From Paragonimus skrjabini miyazakii (taxonomy: Eukaryota > Platyhelminthes > Trematoda > Plagiorchiida > Troglotrematidae): a stretch of 64,000 bases of DNA. The stretch lies in the NCBI GenBank assembly GCA_014338405.1, contig JTDE01000251.1, forward strand, positions 155,916 through 219,915, given 5' to 3'. The translations under genes were made by a program, and so were the position numbers. Positions 13,101-26,000 of this stretch are shown here, piece after piece (position 1 is the stretch's first letter; every line of letters begins with the position of its first letter). Under the pieces are notes generated by a model, which ran no database searches, was not told the origin of the DNA, and saw only the letters and a program-made list of their open reading frames with translations.

Positions 13101-16100
13101 TATTCTACGCTATATTAACCCACCGTGATCATCACACTAACCATAGCGACTATGCACTAAGAGAAACAGCTATGTTGCCTTTCTTGTTACTTTTAAAAAT
13201 TGTTCATAAATTTGTTAACTTAGACAGCAACCCAGACTGTGTCACGAGCAATCGCATATTCATGTTGTGAAGTTCAGCTACTTTGCAGACCACCTCATTG
13301 AGGGAGCCCTTGAAAATTATGAAATATTGCTCGAAAAATCTGGTGAGAAAATACGCGGCACTGCGATCCGCCCTTTTGCACCAAACGTCTGGTCTTCTGT
13401 CGACATATTTTGAAATAAACCGAGATTTTTATGCCAAAATGAATCAGAATATTTCAGGCTGTATCACAGGTAACGCCGCATTATAATTGTGAGCCTTCGT
13501 TTTTATTGACAAGACTTAGTAGACGTAAAATTCCTAGGGTGTCTGAATCCTAAACCACCAGCATTTCGTTGCAAAGATGAATTCTTGTAAACGTCGAGAA
13601 CTGACAGCCCGTACACAATTTATAACTGCTTGTGAATTGACTATTTTTTGTTATTCTCAGTGTTCCCTGCTACGTGACATTCTTGAGCGAATACTTCCAG
13701 GAGATTCCTCATAAAATTCTAAAAACATTCGGTTCAACATTTTAAGTCTTCCATATCCACCCTGACTTTTCTGGCGGCTCAAATGTACCACGACCAACAC
13801 TTCCACATTCCAACAGTCTTCCTAGTCGTTTATTGCTATAAACTGGATATCTGTGAACAACTGGAATCGGACCTATTGCTGAAGGCCATCTGCACTGAAT
13901 TTACTAATTTGTACTTTAGTGAGTTGTCTAATTTAGTCGCGGACTCACTCAGACTGAGAAATCAACAAACATTAAGCGGTGAGGGCACTTAAACTGTTGT
14001 CTCCGAATAAATTTAGAACAGGCGAGTAAAATTATGTAAAGTGCACTATGCAGAGACATTTGGACAGATCCCTGATTACGATACACGGACTGTGATCAAA
14101 AGGCGTGCATCAATTCAGATAAGCACAAAAATTTAATAAGTCATCGGCTGCAATAAGAAGAGCAAACAGAACCAGTCACATTCGAATGAGCCGTCCGGAG
14201 TTAAAAACAAACAAAACAAATTCTGATTTTGAACAGGTCGAGTGAGGAACTAACGATTCAGATACCATCGATCTTACAGTGAGGCACACGAAAATGGACG
14301 GAAGTTAATAGATAGCCTGAGAGTATGCTTAGGACAAGAGAAAGAAACGTCTGTAAACAGCATAACTAAAACATTCAACTAATATTAACAAACATTTAAA
14401 TAATAGTATATATTCATGATTACAAACCTTCAACATCATGGCAGTGATAGGTTGAATACCATTTGCTTCAGTACATAAAATGAGGGTTTATAACTGTATA
14501 TCGCAACGACCTCTGCAAAAGGCAAAGTATGCTTACTAGTTGGACGAAATAAAAGCTTTTTCCACTTGAATTCCATGTTCGGTTTCTTCCAAATGTCGTG
14601 TGATAGAAGACTGAACGGCGTCTATCTCATTGTTCACTAGCCATTTTGGAATGTGCCCCGACACACGTGTCTCAAGCGTTCTCATCGTTCAAACGCTGTA
14701 CTTGAAATAATGTTGGACGTGGCGATTGAGTTAGTTGGATCTTTCTTAGGTGTGCAGGGCAACCGTGTCATCTGGTTTATCATTCTTAATTCTACCGCGT
14801 TGCACGCAACTCTGAGGGCATATTTCAATCTACTTTGGATGATGGTGGTTACATCCCAACACGTGTATATATATATATACTATATATATACATATATACG
14901 GGTTTGTCGGGTACTCTTGCTTATATTGATCTTTTCGACCTTTCTTTGGCCTGTTATGAGATAAAACGCGCTTTGTACACCAGTGTTTCGTGGATAAAAG
15001 CGGATTCCTTCTCTTTTGTCCCGAGTGGGTAAATTCTGCACACCTTACCAAAGAGGGTTCGAACAAGATCACGTCTGGGTGATGTTGGTGCAAAACTTTT
15101 GAATTGAATAAAAACGATATTATCCGCATCGGTGGTTCCTTAATCGACCTGCTTGAAATCGGAATTTGGTTTGTTTGTTTCTAACTCACGGCGGCTCATT
15201 CGGAAGTAACTAATTCTGCGTGTTGTTCTTATTGTAGCCGACGACACTCCTATTTTCCACTTATTTGAATTGATGCATGCCAGTTGGTCACAATCCGAGT
15301 ATCATAATCGTAGAGATCGGTAGAAATGTCTCTGGTAAGCTTACTATTGAATCTTAATATAACCGTGTTTTTGTCTGGAGTGCACAATCGTTTCTACTGC
15401 GGGTATTTACTACCATTTGTTGAGTTGTACCGTAATAATCTACTACGGTTGTTTTGTTATGCAGGCCTTTGTGAAATGCGGTAAGCCATGACTAAGCTTT
15501 TCTGATTCTAAGCAAATGGTGTTCAACACTTTCAATTCAATGAGGATCAGAAAGGCCGGTCTATTCGAACTGTTCGCTACTCGAAAGATGGCCGGTAAAA
15601 ATAAGTAACTGAGGAAAGGTTCAGTATATTTTGGCAAACTAACCTTGATGACCTTAGCTAACATCGTCATTGTGTATTTTGTTAAGGGAATAAGATAAAG
15701 CAAGGATACTTGTTTTTATTTACTCCCTTAAAATGTATGTACAGCTCATTTTTACCGTTCAAATTTATCGGTATCATCTACTGTTATGCAATGACATACG
15801 AACTCTCTTCTGCCGTCATTTGTTACCTGTTACAGCGAATCAAACGATGCATTCTGACTACATGGATAGTGCTCCTGCATAACTCCGGCATACTGACAAC
15901 CTGGCATGCATTTAATTTATTCCGTTGTATATCACCGCTATTATCATTACACGAATGTTCTGGAGGTGTTTTCTTTTTTAATCTAGGTCTATATTTTCTG
16001 CAGAACATTCGTTTAATTACTTGAATTTCCTTCTGTTGGCATGGTCTTTTTGTGATGCTGTTTCTGGCAGGTTTCTAGATAAAACTTAGCCGTTGGAAAT

Positions 16101-16339
16101 GGAAGCTGATATCTAGTGCTAGCTGTTTGCTTTTAAAGTGCGCGATCGTCTTGCTCCAATGTCTAACTGACTAAAGGTTGCGAATATTTCACTAATGAAT
16201 CTTCACTGTTTGAGTGTACAAGTCATTTTTCACTTGATTTACATCTGCACCAATGTTATATTTATTAATTTACTGATGAATAGTCAGGGAGTTGGTTAAT
16301 TTCAAGTTGTACATCACCCACAATTGATCGCAGCTGTCG
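7181..16339. other. Long AT-rich stretch without recognisable genes
   Basis: No gene, tRNA or complete element could be identified. Frames of 92-124 codons exist (8425-8763; minus-strand frames near 10616-10966 and 11111-11485), but I recognise no family and several overlap on opposite strands. About 100 bases near 8440-8520 weakly resemble 12855-12920 (both contain tccacaaatg followed by similar text), possibly an old dispersed repeat. A nine-G run lies at 12376-12384 and a TA-rich microsatellite at about 14866-14898. Confidence 0.5.
14866..14898. repeat. TA/CATA microsatellite
   Basis: Alternating TA repeats with a few C interruptions form an imperfect self-complementary tract. The short overlapping frames rich in Y, I and T here are artefacts of the repeat. 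Confidence 0.9.
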
Positions 16340-16640
16340 CATTCCCATAGAGTCTTCAGTCGGCCCCTTTCGAACGGCAGAAGCACTAGACACGAGTTTC
16401 GCCCTCATTAGAGCTCGTCAGTAGTGCATATCATCGCCACTGCCGAGACTAGAACCACGGCCACGCTGTTCATTAGGCAACCGTGTTTATCACTGCGCCA
16501 TTGACCACACATTAGGAACGACTGAATTATCATATGTGAACACTCAACCACTTTCGCTCGTGAGTAATGATCAAGTTGCCTGATCGTCTCGATAGGGACA
16601 CAGTTACTGTCCTGCTAACTCAAATCGATAACCCCGCGAT
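16340..16640 (-). repeat. tRNA-like/hammerhead repeat, copy 2 (best preserved)
   Basis: Best copy of the dispersed repeat. Read on the minus strand from about 16640 down, a leading segment shared with the other copies is followed by a tRNA-like unit: A box TGGCGCAGTGATAAACACGG at 16500-16481 and B box GGTTCTAGTCT at 16456-16446, about 25 bases apart, a spacing compatible with an internal Pol III promoter. A hammerhead ribozyme motif follows at 16427-16383 (separate entry), then a short tail with ATGGGAAT that copy 4 shares. The tRNA-head-plus-hammerhead order recalls the Sm-alpha SINEs of schistosomes and, more loosely, metazoan retrozymes. There is no ORF, so it must depend on another element for movement. 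Outer ends were set by eye and are uncertain by tens of bases. Confidence 0.75.
16383..16427 (-). ncRNA. Hammerhead ribozyme (type I, minimal stem III)
   Basis: On the minus strand the segment folds by hand as a hammerhead with every core position matching consensus. Stem I is GCACTA (16427-16422) paired with TAGTGC (16388-16383), six perfect pairs. CTGACGA (16421-16415) fits CUGANGA. Stem II is GCTC (16414-16411) with GGGC (16404-16401), including one G-U pair, closing a six-base loop. GAA follows (16400-16398). Stem III is only two pairs (16397-16396 with 16391-16390) around TCGT. The cleavage triplet is GTC (16391-16389), with the predicted cut between 16389 and 16388. Very short stem III is known from hammerheads in PLEs and retrozymes, where a dimeric form helps activity. 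Catalytic activity is inferred, not shown. Confidence 0.85.
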
Positions 16641-19267
16641 TAGCACTTCCTAGACTGGTCCAAATCTTCGATCCCAACTTGAAATATTTATTAGTACCGT
16701 TTTGTACAACTTATTCACTTTCCTTGTGTTACGGCACGTTATGTGGTACATTATCAGTCCCAATTCTGAATATCAACTAGCTTGTGGCGTGCTTTCAATT
16801 CGCGAACGTTCTTAATTAATTCGTGCGCAGTGAAAGGCGTATAGATAACAAAAACTCTGACGGTTTCCATGGCTTCTTTTGTTTACAAGTCTACTGCGCT
16901 TACTCTGATAATCCATCAGTTAAATTCGTCAGAGACAATTTCAACCATATGTCTGACTTTCCAATCACTGAATTGAAAATACATCAATTTTAAGTATAGC
17001 AAAGTTTGAGCTATCACGTACAGAATGCAAAGCACATCCGTATCTTTTACAAAAGTCACCTACTACTGGTAAACGAAGTTTACACGAGCTTTCAATACAA
17101 CTACCGTTGTTTCTTTACATTTCGATGAGTTGTATGTGTGCCTTACACAACAAGTACAGATTAAGTCTAAATTATTTGGAACAGTAAATTTAGTTCTGGC
17201 CAGTCTTGTTATTGAGAGCGGGATACAAGATGGAATTTAACCGGTTGATTTCAGCAATAAATAGTAAGGTAGGTTTGCTAATTTATGGGAGACATTGTTG
17301 GGAAGTATCTAACTGTTGCTAGATTCGTGTCAATACAAGAAACAGCTCGCTCAAGCGCAGCAACCATTCTACCAGCTGAACCAAGGATTCATGATGGGAG
17401 CACAGAAGTATCAAACTTGATCTCAGCTAATTATGACTTTTGTCTTACAAAAGTTCTACAACGTTTTCTTGTCTGTAAACGCTGTTTCCACAACACCGCT
17501 GAGCACTTACAAAAGTGACTGGAAGATGCCGAATATTGTGGTTGCACATTGATAAGGTTGATTTCGTAATAGTAATAAAAACTGTAAGGTTTCTACTTCA
17601 ACCGTGTTTTATTCCAAAATGTCCTTGTCACCTTGTTGTTTACAGCGTCATTCCTCATTGTTTCCTGTTATGCTGTTTAGTTATCCATAGATTCTCATGA
17701 CTTTGGCGATTCCTGTTACTTCGGCGAAAAGTTGTGAGTCGCAATCATGCTTGCGTTTTATAGGGTGAACTGAAACGTTCAAGATCATCTTTAAGATGGT
17801 GACCGTGCGAACCATCGTTTTTCAATACAGCACGACACCGGAATACTCTGACTAATAGAGTATCGCTCATCTACAAATATATCTACTGCAATGCAAAATT
17901 TATGCAACCAAAACCTAAGTCATGCCCACATTACAAGGGCTTTGAAAATCCCAAAGTTTACGATGTCCAGATTTTTGAAGAACATATGTCGTTTTAACTC
18001 ACTTATTGTTTTTGAAAAATGTTAGACTCCGGCTAGGAGCATGTCTGGATGCAACGGTGAGCTAAATTAGCATAAAACACGTTAGCTGAGAAATTTGTTA
18101 TCACAATGTATAAATACCTTTAGGTTTGAACAAGTTTTGTCTCGAAAATAAATGTCAGTAAGAACGAACAAATTCAAAAGAATAATCTCGAACTTACCAG
18201 AGAGTATATATATCATCCTTATCGGACTGAATTAAATTTTGTTACTGCGACCTTTGTCTTGAAAGGCTTTGTAATGCAAGTCCGTGGAAAGGTAATTTAC
18301 AGTAAAACTTTTGATTCAGTTTGTCTAACAATCTGCTTAACCTGTTTTTAGCTCTTCATTTGTTTTTGGTTTATCCAAAATTAGATCACGGACTTGTAGC
18401 CAGATTTAGCTTGGCAGCCATTTTCACGTTACTGCAAAATAAGCTGGAAACATCCAGTCTGTATAGTATTTAGCAGTCAACTTTTACAGGCAAACATTTT
18501 TTTCTACTTGCTTTTTTATTGCAAATGTCTTTAGTTATTGAAATGTGCAGATTGTTATGTTTTAAAGATATCTGATCACTACATCTGTCATGTCAAAGTA
18601 GCGCGCTGAAGAATGTTATAATTGAAGCATAATTACTCCGAATGACCGATTATCTTTTGTTCAGATTATCCACCCTAGCGTCATTGAATGATCAAAATAT
18701 GCGACGGATTCAGCAGGCAGATAACAATTCAAGACATAGGGTGATAACCGTTGCTGTATGAAACACAGTAGGATGCGTCAGTACTTTGCAGGAAAATATG
18801 TCTCACCTCGTAGTGATAAGCGTATTGGGCGTTATATTGTAACAGGCGCTTCGCGGAAACGTTTGTGGAACCCTTTCAGTTTTCAGATATCAACAATCAA
18901 CACTGCTGTGTTGACTGTGGATCAAATTCTAATTAATCCGTTATACCAGAGTAGTTTCACTGGAGAAAAACTCAGAATGCGATTAGCGTTTACTTCTTAT
19001 ACTTTTCATGAGTCGTTAAGTACGTGTTACGAAAGGTATAATGGGGCAAAACACAAATTCTAAGGAGTGTTTATCGACCTTTGATGTCACGAATGGTCAC
19101 TGCAATATTTTCTATCTTCTAAAACCTATCGTCAATCGTTTAAGAGCCGAAGGCGAATAACTTAGATCAAGTATCGATCTTGTGATGTTTTATGGGATAC
19201 TTAAAAGGATGAATTATTCTGATCTATTTAACCAATAACGAAAAAACACATATCGTGAGTTCTTAGC
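16641..19267. other. AT-rich sequence up to the assembly gap
   Basis: Nothing assignable. The longest frame (18758-19063 +, 101 codons) has no motif or family resemblance that I recognise and no supporting splice or polyadenylation context that I could argue for. Confidence 0.5.
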
Positions 19268-19367
19268 NNNNNNNNNNNNNNNNNNNNNNNNNNNNNNNNN
19301 NNNNNNNNNNNNNNNNNNNNNNNNNNNNNNNNNNNNNNNNNNNNNNNNNNNNNNNNNNNNNNNNNNN
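19268..19367. other. Assembly gap (exactly 100 N)
   Basis: A run of exactly 100 N, the usual placeholder for a scaffold join of unknown length. Sequence to either side should not be treated as physically adjacent. Confidence 0.99.
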
Positions 19368-22300
19368 TATTGTCTTCAGCTAGGAACGTAAGACACTAGA
19401 TTATACAAAACAAGGGCCGTTTTGATGATCACGTTCATTTATTTGACATGTTATTGAGCGTTCGGAATTTCCAAGTTCGTGTAATGTTAAGCAGTACTCT
19501 TCTGATCCTCTTTGAGCATAACCTCTTGAGTCAGACAGTTTGTCTACTTTAGACCTGATAGCTATTCTTCCTCTAGTGCAAAGCACAACTTTTGACTGTT
19601 TCCAGTGGTGTTACCGTTGTTGTATATATCTCACTGAGTTCGGTTGAGCTGTTGACTATCGTGCGGGAGCTCACGGAAAGCCTGATTGATGTATTGCTTA
19701 GAATATTTCGTTGCGTATCGTCAAGTGCATACTTCAGCACAAATCACCGTATGCCACAACACTTACTGCTGACAAACTGGAACCCGTAAGATGCCAATTC
19801 CCATCAGTGCTTCAAGGTCTTATGAAAAACTCGACCATTTTCACTGAAAAAATCAACACGTTGAGAACGACGGAGTAAAAAAGCCGGATGTTAATGCTGC
19901 AGTCAAAAAATGGGTGGTAGTTGTTAACTTGAACACGATGGATCAGGTTACCAAGATGATGGAGCCATTGAACTCAAATTTGTGAACTGATTTTCATACA
20001 TTTTGATTATGCCAAACGAATGTCCGTCAGATACTCTACTGACTTGATAGTCAACCTTGTGTTAAGAAACCGAAAGGAAAAGTACCTCAAGAACGTTTAT
20101 CGAATAACATATTAAGAAATATTTAATAATATAAACGGTCCAGCCAACAAACGTTATTTTGCAGTTAATTTTCGAAAATGAAAGTGTCGTGTATTTGGAC
20201 AAAACAAACTGAAGTCGGTCATGTATTACTCAGCCACCCCGATCGTTTTGAGTGAAATGACTCGAAATTGGATTTCATTAATTAGGGAGCAACTGCCTGT
20301 GTACGCCAGTTCAAAACATATTAATTCCGCTTCTCAGGGATATCTGACCAACCAGCAAGAAAAACGGAACACAGTTAGGCGGGTGAGTAGCAAAGAATAT
20401 TCCATCAAACGTTGAACTTATTACTAAATGAAACGCGATACCTATGACATTGTACGACTAGATCAACAGAAAGACCCAATGTCACTAATTAGGTGTTATA
20501 TTTCAAACCCTGGACACCAGGTTAACATAAAGGAGCGTTTAAGGTAGTTCGTAATATTAAAATTTGAAACTGATTCCCATAGAAACGCCGTTACACCGGC
20601 AAAACGAATTTATTTAGAAGTGGAGAGTGACGTGGTTTTCCCTGGCAGTCTAGTGCTGTAGTTGAAACATTTCTTGGAATCCTATTGTCTCCAGATTGAC
20701 GGTCATAATACATCTAGACACATTCTACAAAGCACCCTCGATGACATACAATAAAACACGCCGAACAATAAGGCGTTCCGGAAGTAGACGAATTCCTCAA
20801 ACTCTTTAACAAAAACAATATCGTAGATTCCACAACCTGAGTGAACTTGAATTACATATCAACTACTCAGTCCGTAACTCATTTGGGGTGAAATAAATAT
20901 TTTGGGGCAAGAGTGACTATCGTCAGTCTTTGTTCGCATTATTTTTAAAGACTGAACAAATTCCACTTGGGGGCCCAGTTCGTTTTAACATTCAGATGTG
21001 ATCTGCTGACCGGTTTAAGACCGGTAACAATCACAACTTTGTAGACAAATCCGGATACTTTGGTGGCCCGACAAACATTACTGAAAAGCTGTGTAGTAAC
21101 AGCCCATATAAATGATTTAATTTACTGTAACCAATAAAAATTGGATTAGTTTCACAAGCTCCTTTCAACGAGCATCTAGACATAAGACTGACGCAGTTTG
21201 CTGTATGGCATCAGAGTGGAAATTAATACCAGAGCATTAGTTGATCGAGGACTGGTAGGTTGGGTTTCAGGTGAAATCTTAAAAACGGCATTGTAGCAAA
21301 CCGGCTCCACAAGGATTCTACTTGAAACACAATTAGGAATTATCGGTTGAGGGGACAGTTGGCTGATTATAATTATAATAGAAGAAGGTCTGGATTACCC
21401 AACTCACGTTCTGTAGACCGCTTGCGCGCTTGTTTTACCAAAAGGAATTTCAGTCCACGACTGAGCGGGGTTTTCATTGGAACGTCTTGTGCAATGTTAT
21501 AAGGTCCAATCTTTCCGGTTGACGATTTTCGTGATGAATTCTCACTTGTCGTGACTTGCTTGCTGGACCGATCTCAGGCAACGACACCTCGTTTGATTTT
21601 TTGTCCTATCCTTGATTTACCCGCCTTGGTCTTTGACCCCATCCCATAACCGCGCTGAAATATTATACTGACTATCAGAATACAAGCGTTTCGGACCTCG
21701 TTACCCGTCACATAATGTAACTCTCACCAAAAACTGTGTAACGTCCTATTTCCTCTCTGGTCTAGATGTCACATCATGTGTAATTTTACCAAATATAGTC
21801 ATAGGTGTGAATTTTACCGTATATCTACTCTAGTTTCATAAGTTTTCAATCGTATTTCGTCCACGTTCTGTAGCAATATGTTGACAGTTGGTTCTTGTTC
21901 TTCATTATTTTCTGATATTTAAGACTCAATGATGACCAGCTGAAGGTTAGTGACAGTCATTGTGTATCTACAACAATCGTATAAGAGAATGAGGCTACTG
22001 CTTACCGATGTGTGGCAGTCACTTAATGAACAATCAGTGCTCACGATTCCCTGTCCATTGACGAATTGGGCGTATCACGTCTGTTTCTATTCGCTGCACA
22101 CGTTGACACATGACGAGATACGGACAACGACGTATAAGGTAAAAGATTTGTATGGTACAAAATAATTGTTTTCATCGTTTTCTGACTACTTATTGAGGAT
22201 GGAATCGATTTCTATAAGTCACAAAAAGTAGGCATGATAAATCTGATAGCTGAAGTCGTGTTACTTGACTACATTTGTTACACTTTGGATACGACTGTTG

Positions 22301-22799
22301 TTTTGTCCATGCAGACAGATTACCTTAACCTAGTGCACTTTTAGCAAATCCAGTGTAAAATCTTTACATATCGTTAACAAAGAATCATTTTGCGTAGTGG
22401 ATGGCAGCCATTCGGATGACTGATAAAACAGAAAAACTGTTGAGTTCTGCATGAACAGTGTCTTGTCTCCATTTGGATTACAGTTGAGAGTCACTGCAGA
22501 ACGGGATCAACGTGTCCAAGCCAGGAAGTGTTCGAAAAGGAGGAGTGTTCTCAGGTGTTCGAAAAACTGATAGCCGTCCGAGATAGAAAATTAAGTGAAA
22601 GTGAACGGTTATAGACCATTAAGAGGCATCAAGCCCAAGTGAATGCAGATTTAAAAGAAGGTGTAATAGGTCCTTCACCATCAAGAGTTGCAGAGGACAG
22701 TCACAGTGGTCATGGCGTGGTCATAAATAGTTTAATGCATGGGAAAGAAGTTGGAGGTAATGAATTCGACATCCAGTAAAATTCAGTGTAACTGTGGGG
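19368..22799. other. Unassigned sequence, partly GC-richer
   Basis: No gene recognised. The segment about 21360-21840 is more GC-rich and reads like untranslated element sequence. It contains three loosely repeated words of the type tgtaa...ttaccaaa near 21715, 21780 and 21810. I could not tie it to a named family. Confidence 0.45.
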
Positions 22800-23043
22800 T
22801 GTGTCAAAGCCTAAAGTGGGTGCACCTTGGGCAAGACATATCTAATGAGCCATCAGTGGGAAGAAATTGATAGAGGGGCAAGAATAGGCGAGAGCATATA
22901 ACGATCGCAGGTAACATCAGACAAACAAACAAGTGAGCGGACAGAGTTGCACATCATGCAAAACGGAAATATTCTTGCTGACCAACAGTTCGGTTTGGAC
23001 ACAAGCGCACCTGTTGCAAATGTAAACTGGATGACCATTCACT
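22800..23043 (+). pseudogene. LINE reverse-transcriptase fragment, CR1/jockey-like
   Basis: Reading + in the frame containing 22920-22922 gives, after in-frame stops near 22812 and 22899, a stretch with VTSDKQTSERTELHIMQNG followed by NILADQQFGLDTSAPVANVN and WMT. This matches the layout I know from CR1/jockey-type RTs: after the RPxSLTS motif comes a helix ending in HMxxN, then ILxxxQFGF, a Ser-Cys-x-x-Asn and a downstream Trp. Here F is L and the Cys is Pro. The frame closes at 23043. The palm catalytic motif is not present. It is probably a heavily mutated internal fragment of a LINE different from the EEP elements at 47-53 kb. Chance similarity cannot be excluded over about 50 residues. 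Confidence 0.45.
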
Positions 23044-26000
23044 AGAAATTGCTTATTGATGAAGGGTGAAGCCCTCATGCTCCAAGACATTAAGAATTAA
23101 GCACAGTTAACATCTTTCTTTAAGGACCCTAGGATCGCCAGCTGTTGGAATTTTCCTTATTCAGAAATTCCTTTGCGTGAATTTGCTAAGTAACCTCTAC
23201 TTCCATTAGTAGAAGCTTAGCGAACATATCTGGAGACCGGTGATGTAACTATATATTTTCAAAGTTAACATGTGAATCAGCTTCGCTGTCAACTACAGCG
23301 AACGTTTTATTATTTGGACGTTGAAACGGATTGTTTGTTATCCGTGAATTAATCCAGGACTGTCAAGTTGCTTGATAACTCAAAGCTGAATGACACGAGA
23401 GTGATACTGCCGAGGCAGCTAGAACTACTGTTGTGTCCAAAAAGAAGAGATTGTAGTATTTGTCTTTTAAAAGTGGAATTGTTTCGTCGCCCATTTCAAA
23501 CGTATAACCCGTATACCATAAGAAAGCAACTTCATGTGAGTCCAATAAGTCTTCGCTGGTTGCATTTTCAGCCTTACCGCTCGATAGTCCGGAGTTAGCC
23601 ATGACGTTGATGAAAATTAGAGAACCAGTACCAAGCACGGCTTTTCCCGTACTCCGTTTCTTAACATAACCGTTGCATCATATTGGAAGTTTTGATCATT
23701 TTGCTTCTGCCAATCATGCGCAAAATATGGCCCGCTTATCCAGCAGAATGAATGTATTACTTCTGTAGAGTTCCCAACACTACCATCCTCGGCTTTTGAT
23801 CGATCGGAAAACTAAATAAAGATATGTATATATGGTTTTCCTATTGCTGCAACCGACCGAGTTGACAGGGTTGGGTGTCCGTAGGAAACATACGTTTACT
23901 TCTGAAGAATATCTGCAAAATCGTTTATTGTTTCTACAAAATACAACTAAGATCGACGTTGTTCGTCCGTCCAGAATGGTGTCCGTTCTTGGGAGCGGTT
24001 CTAAATGAACTGCTGCATTGCTTGACCCCGCTTAAAATATGATTCACCCTTGTGGTAGTAAACTTGTTGGGTTAAAATAACCGTTCTTATCTGATATCAT
24101 GAATACAGATAAATAATTAGGGAACCAATACATGAGTCATCAGCTAAAACTGTTGTATAAAAAGCAGTTTTGTTTGTGAGTAGTATACTATTGTTCCTCA
24201 GGGAAACGGATATACCGCTGCACTGAGTCAGTTCAACAGGATTCCTTCTAGTATCCATCCAACGCAGATTAGAAGACTAATGCTCTGATGAGGGTTACCC
24301 CTACTTTTAAACAAAGTTATGATGGAAGTATGCTTGAAACCTTGATTTGTTACTCCTTATTCCCAGTTAGAATCAAGTTACTGCCCTTAAGCACGTTTCA
24401 AAACCAGGCCACTAGGCTCCAGAAGTTCCTCTTCCAATCCATCTTCATCCGAAGCATTCCAATATATAGTTTCAAAGTGGCTATTTTTGATACTGTATTG
24501 TGTGTAGCCGGTCTGTTAAGTAGTTTACTATGTTGCTTGTGTCAGACTTCCAGGATTCTTCCAGTTGAATGCAGAAAAAGTCAGAGTCCCTATGAATCAA
24601 CGCTTTCACCGATTGAGCAGATGGGCTAAACATCGCTCTGAACCAAACGTTAGACCCCTTGGATTTTCTTTGGTCAGAGTATCCATGCAGCAACCCACCT
24701 TGATTTCTGCATCGGTCGTTCTTCGCTTTCATAAAGCCGTTCGATGGGTAGATGGCTAGCACTCCGGGAGGTGTCTATTTGTTTTCATTGTGCCAGTCCA
24801 TTGTGGAAGCGGCAAACGCCTGATTCATCTCTTATATCACGCTGGAAATAGATGTGTTGTTGCTGGTGAACCCTCTTGGTGTTTTTGGAACTGAACACCT
24901 GTCTGCACGATGGCTATTGCCGTGATCTGTTCCATAAATTTTCACAAACCCTCAGGGCTGGTGACTACAGGAGCGTCTTCTGGACAATCGACAACAGCAT
25001 TCTGAACTACCCTCTTCCCCTCTGATTCCTGTAATCTTTAATCATCAATTTTCACTACTGTCCGGAAGATTTACAGAAGACGTGCTTATAAACGTGAATA
25101 AGAAATCTGGTCCCCAATGGCCAATGATGTGTGCAATATTTAGTCCCATGTATCACTCACGTGATATGTACTCGGTTGAAGTCGCGCTGCCGCATAATCA
25201 TGCAGCCAGGAAAACGGTTTTGACCGATTCGTGCATTAGTCCGTGCGAAGTTGACCACCTCTTGCTGAAGTCAGGTGTTTATGGCAGCCAACTCGTGGGT
25301 AGCACACAGGTGAAACAGATGGTCATCGCTCTCATCGCCTGCGCTAATGCCATGTGTTCCAAGTAGTCCCGTGCGTTAAGCGCGTCCAGCAAAACTATAA
25401 GTCATCACATGTGTCGACCGGATTGTGGCATGCAGCTGACCGTGGAACTAATCCCATGTATAAACAGAATGACATAAAATTAAACCATAAACAGCAAGAG
25501 GGTTAGAAAACTTACAACGGTCAAATCACAGGCGCATGACCATGATTCGATGGCTGGTGCCATGATGGCTACCTATCATCAAAGATACGTCCAACATTTG
25601 CGGAAACAACCACCTTCTCCCTAGCACCTTTTGCCCGGCAACCTTTTCAGTGAAAGCTGTACTCGGTCTCTACTTCCTGGGGCTTACCTTGGTCTGTAAG
25701 CCTTGGTTCACTTTAGGTAGCGACATCAACGTCGTAGTGGATCACTTTCACGACAATCACTGAGGTACCGCGTTTCACCCGACCGGTGCTGCATTGATTC
25801 AGTGAGGCACGTGCGTCTTGCACCCGAGGGTATTTCTCAGATTGGCATGTGCAACCTCAGATTGAGTCTCTGATTCAACAGTTTAACCTGTGAAAAGAGA
25901 GAAAATAGAGTTTCTTTGGGAGACCCCATCCAGGGCTCTGATTCAGGAGATTAACCCACTTAGTAGTGAGAAGCTAATCAAGTCGAGGGGAGCAGTGATG

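Noticed and set aside
14830..15129. Frames over the TA microsatellite on both strands
   Set aside because: Their Tyr/Ile-rich peptides are translation of the simple repeat.
24282..24310. CTGATGAG at 24284 as another hammerhead core
   Set aside because: No GAAA box with a pairable stem II follows and no stem I partner is present.
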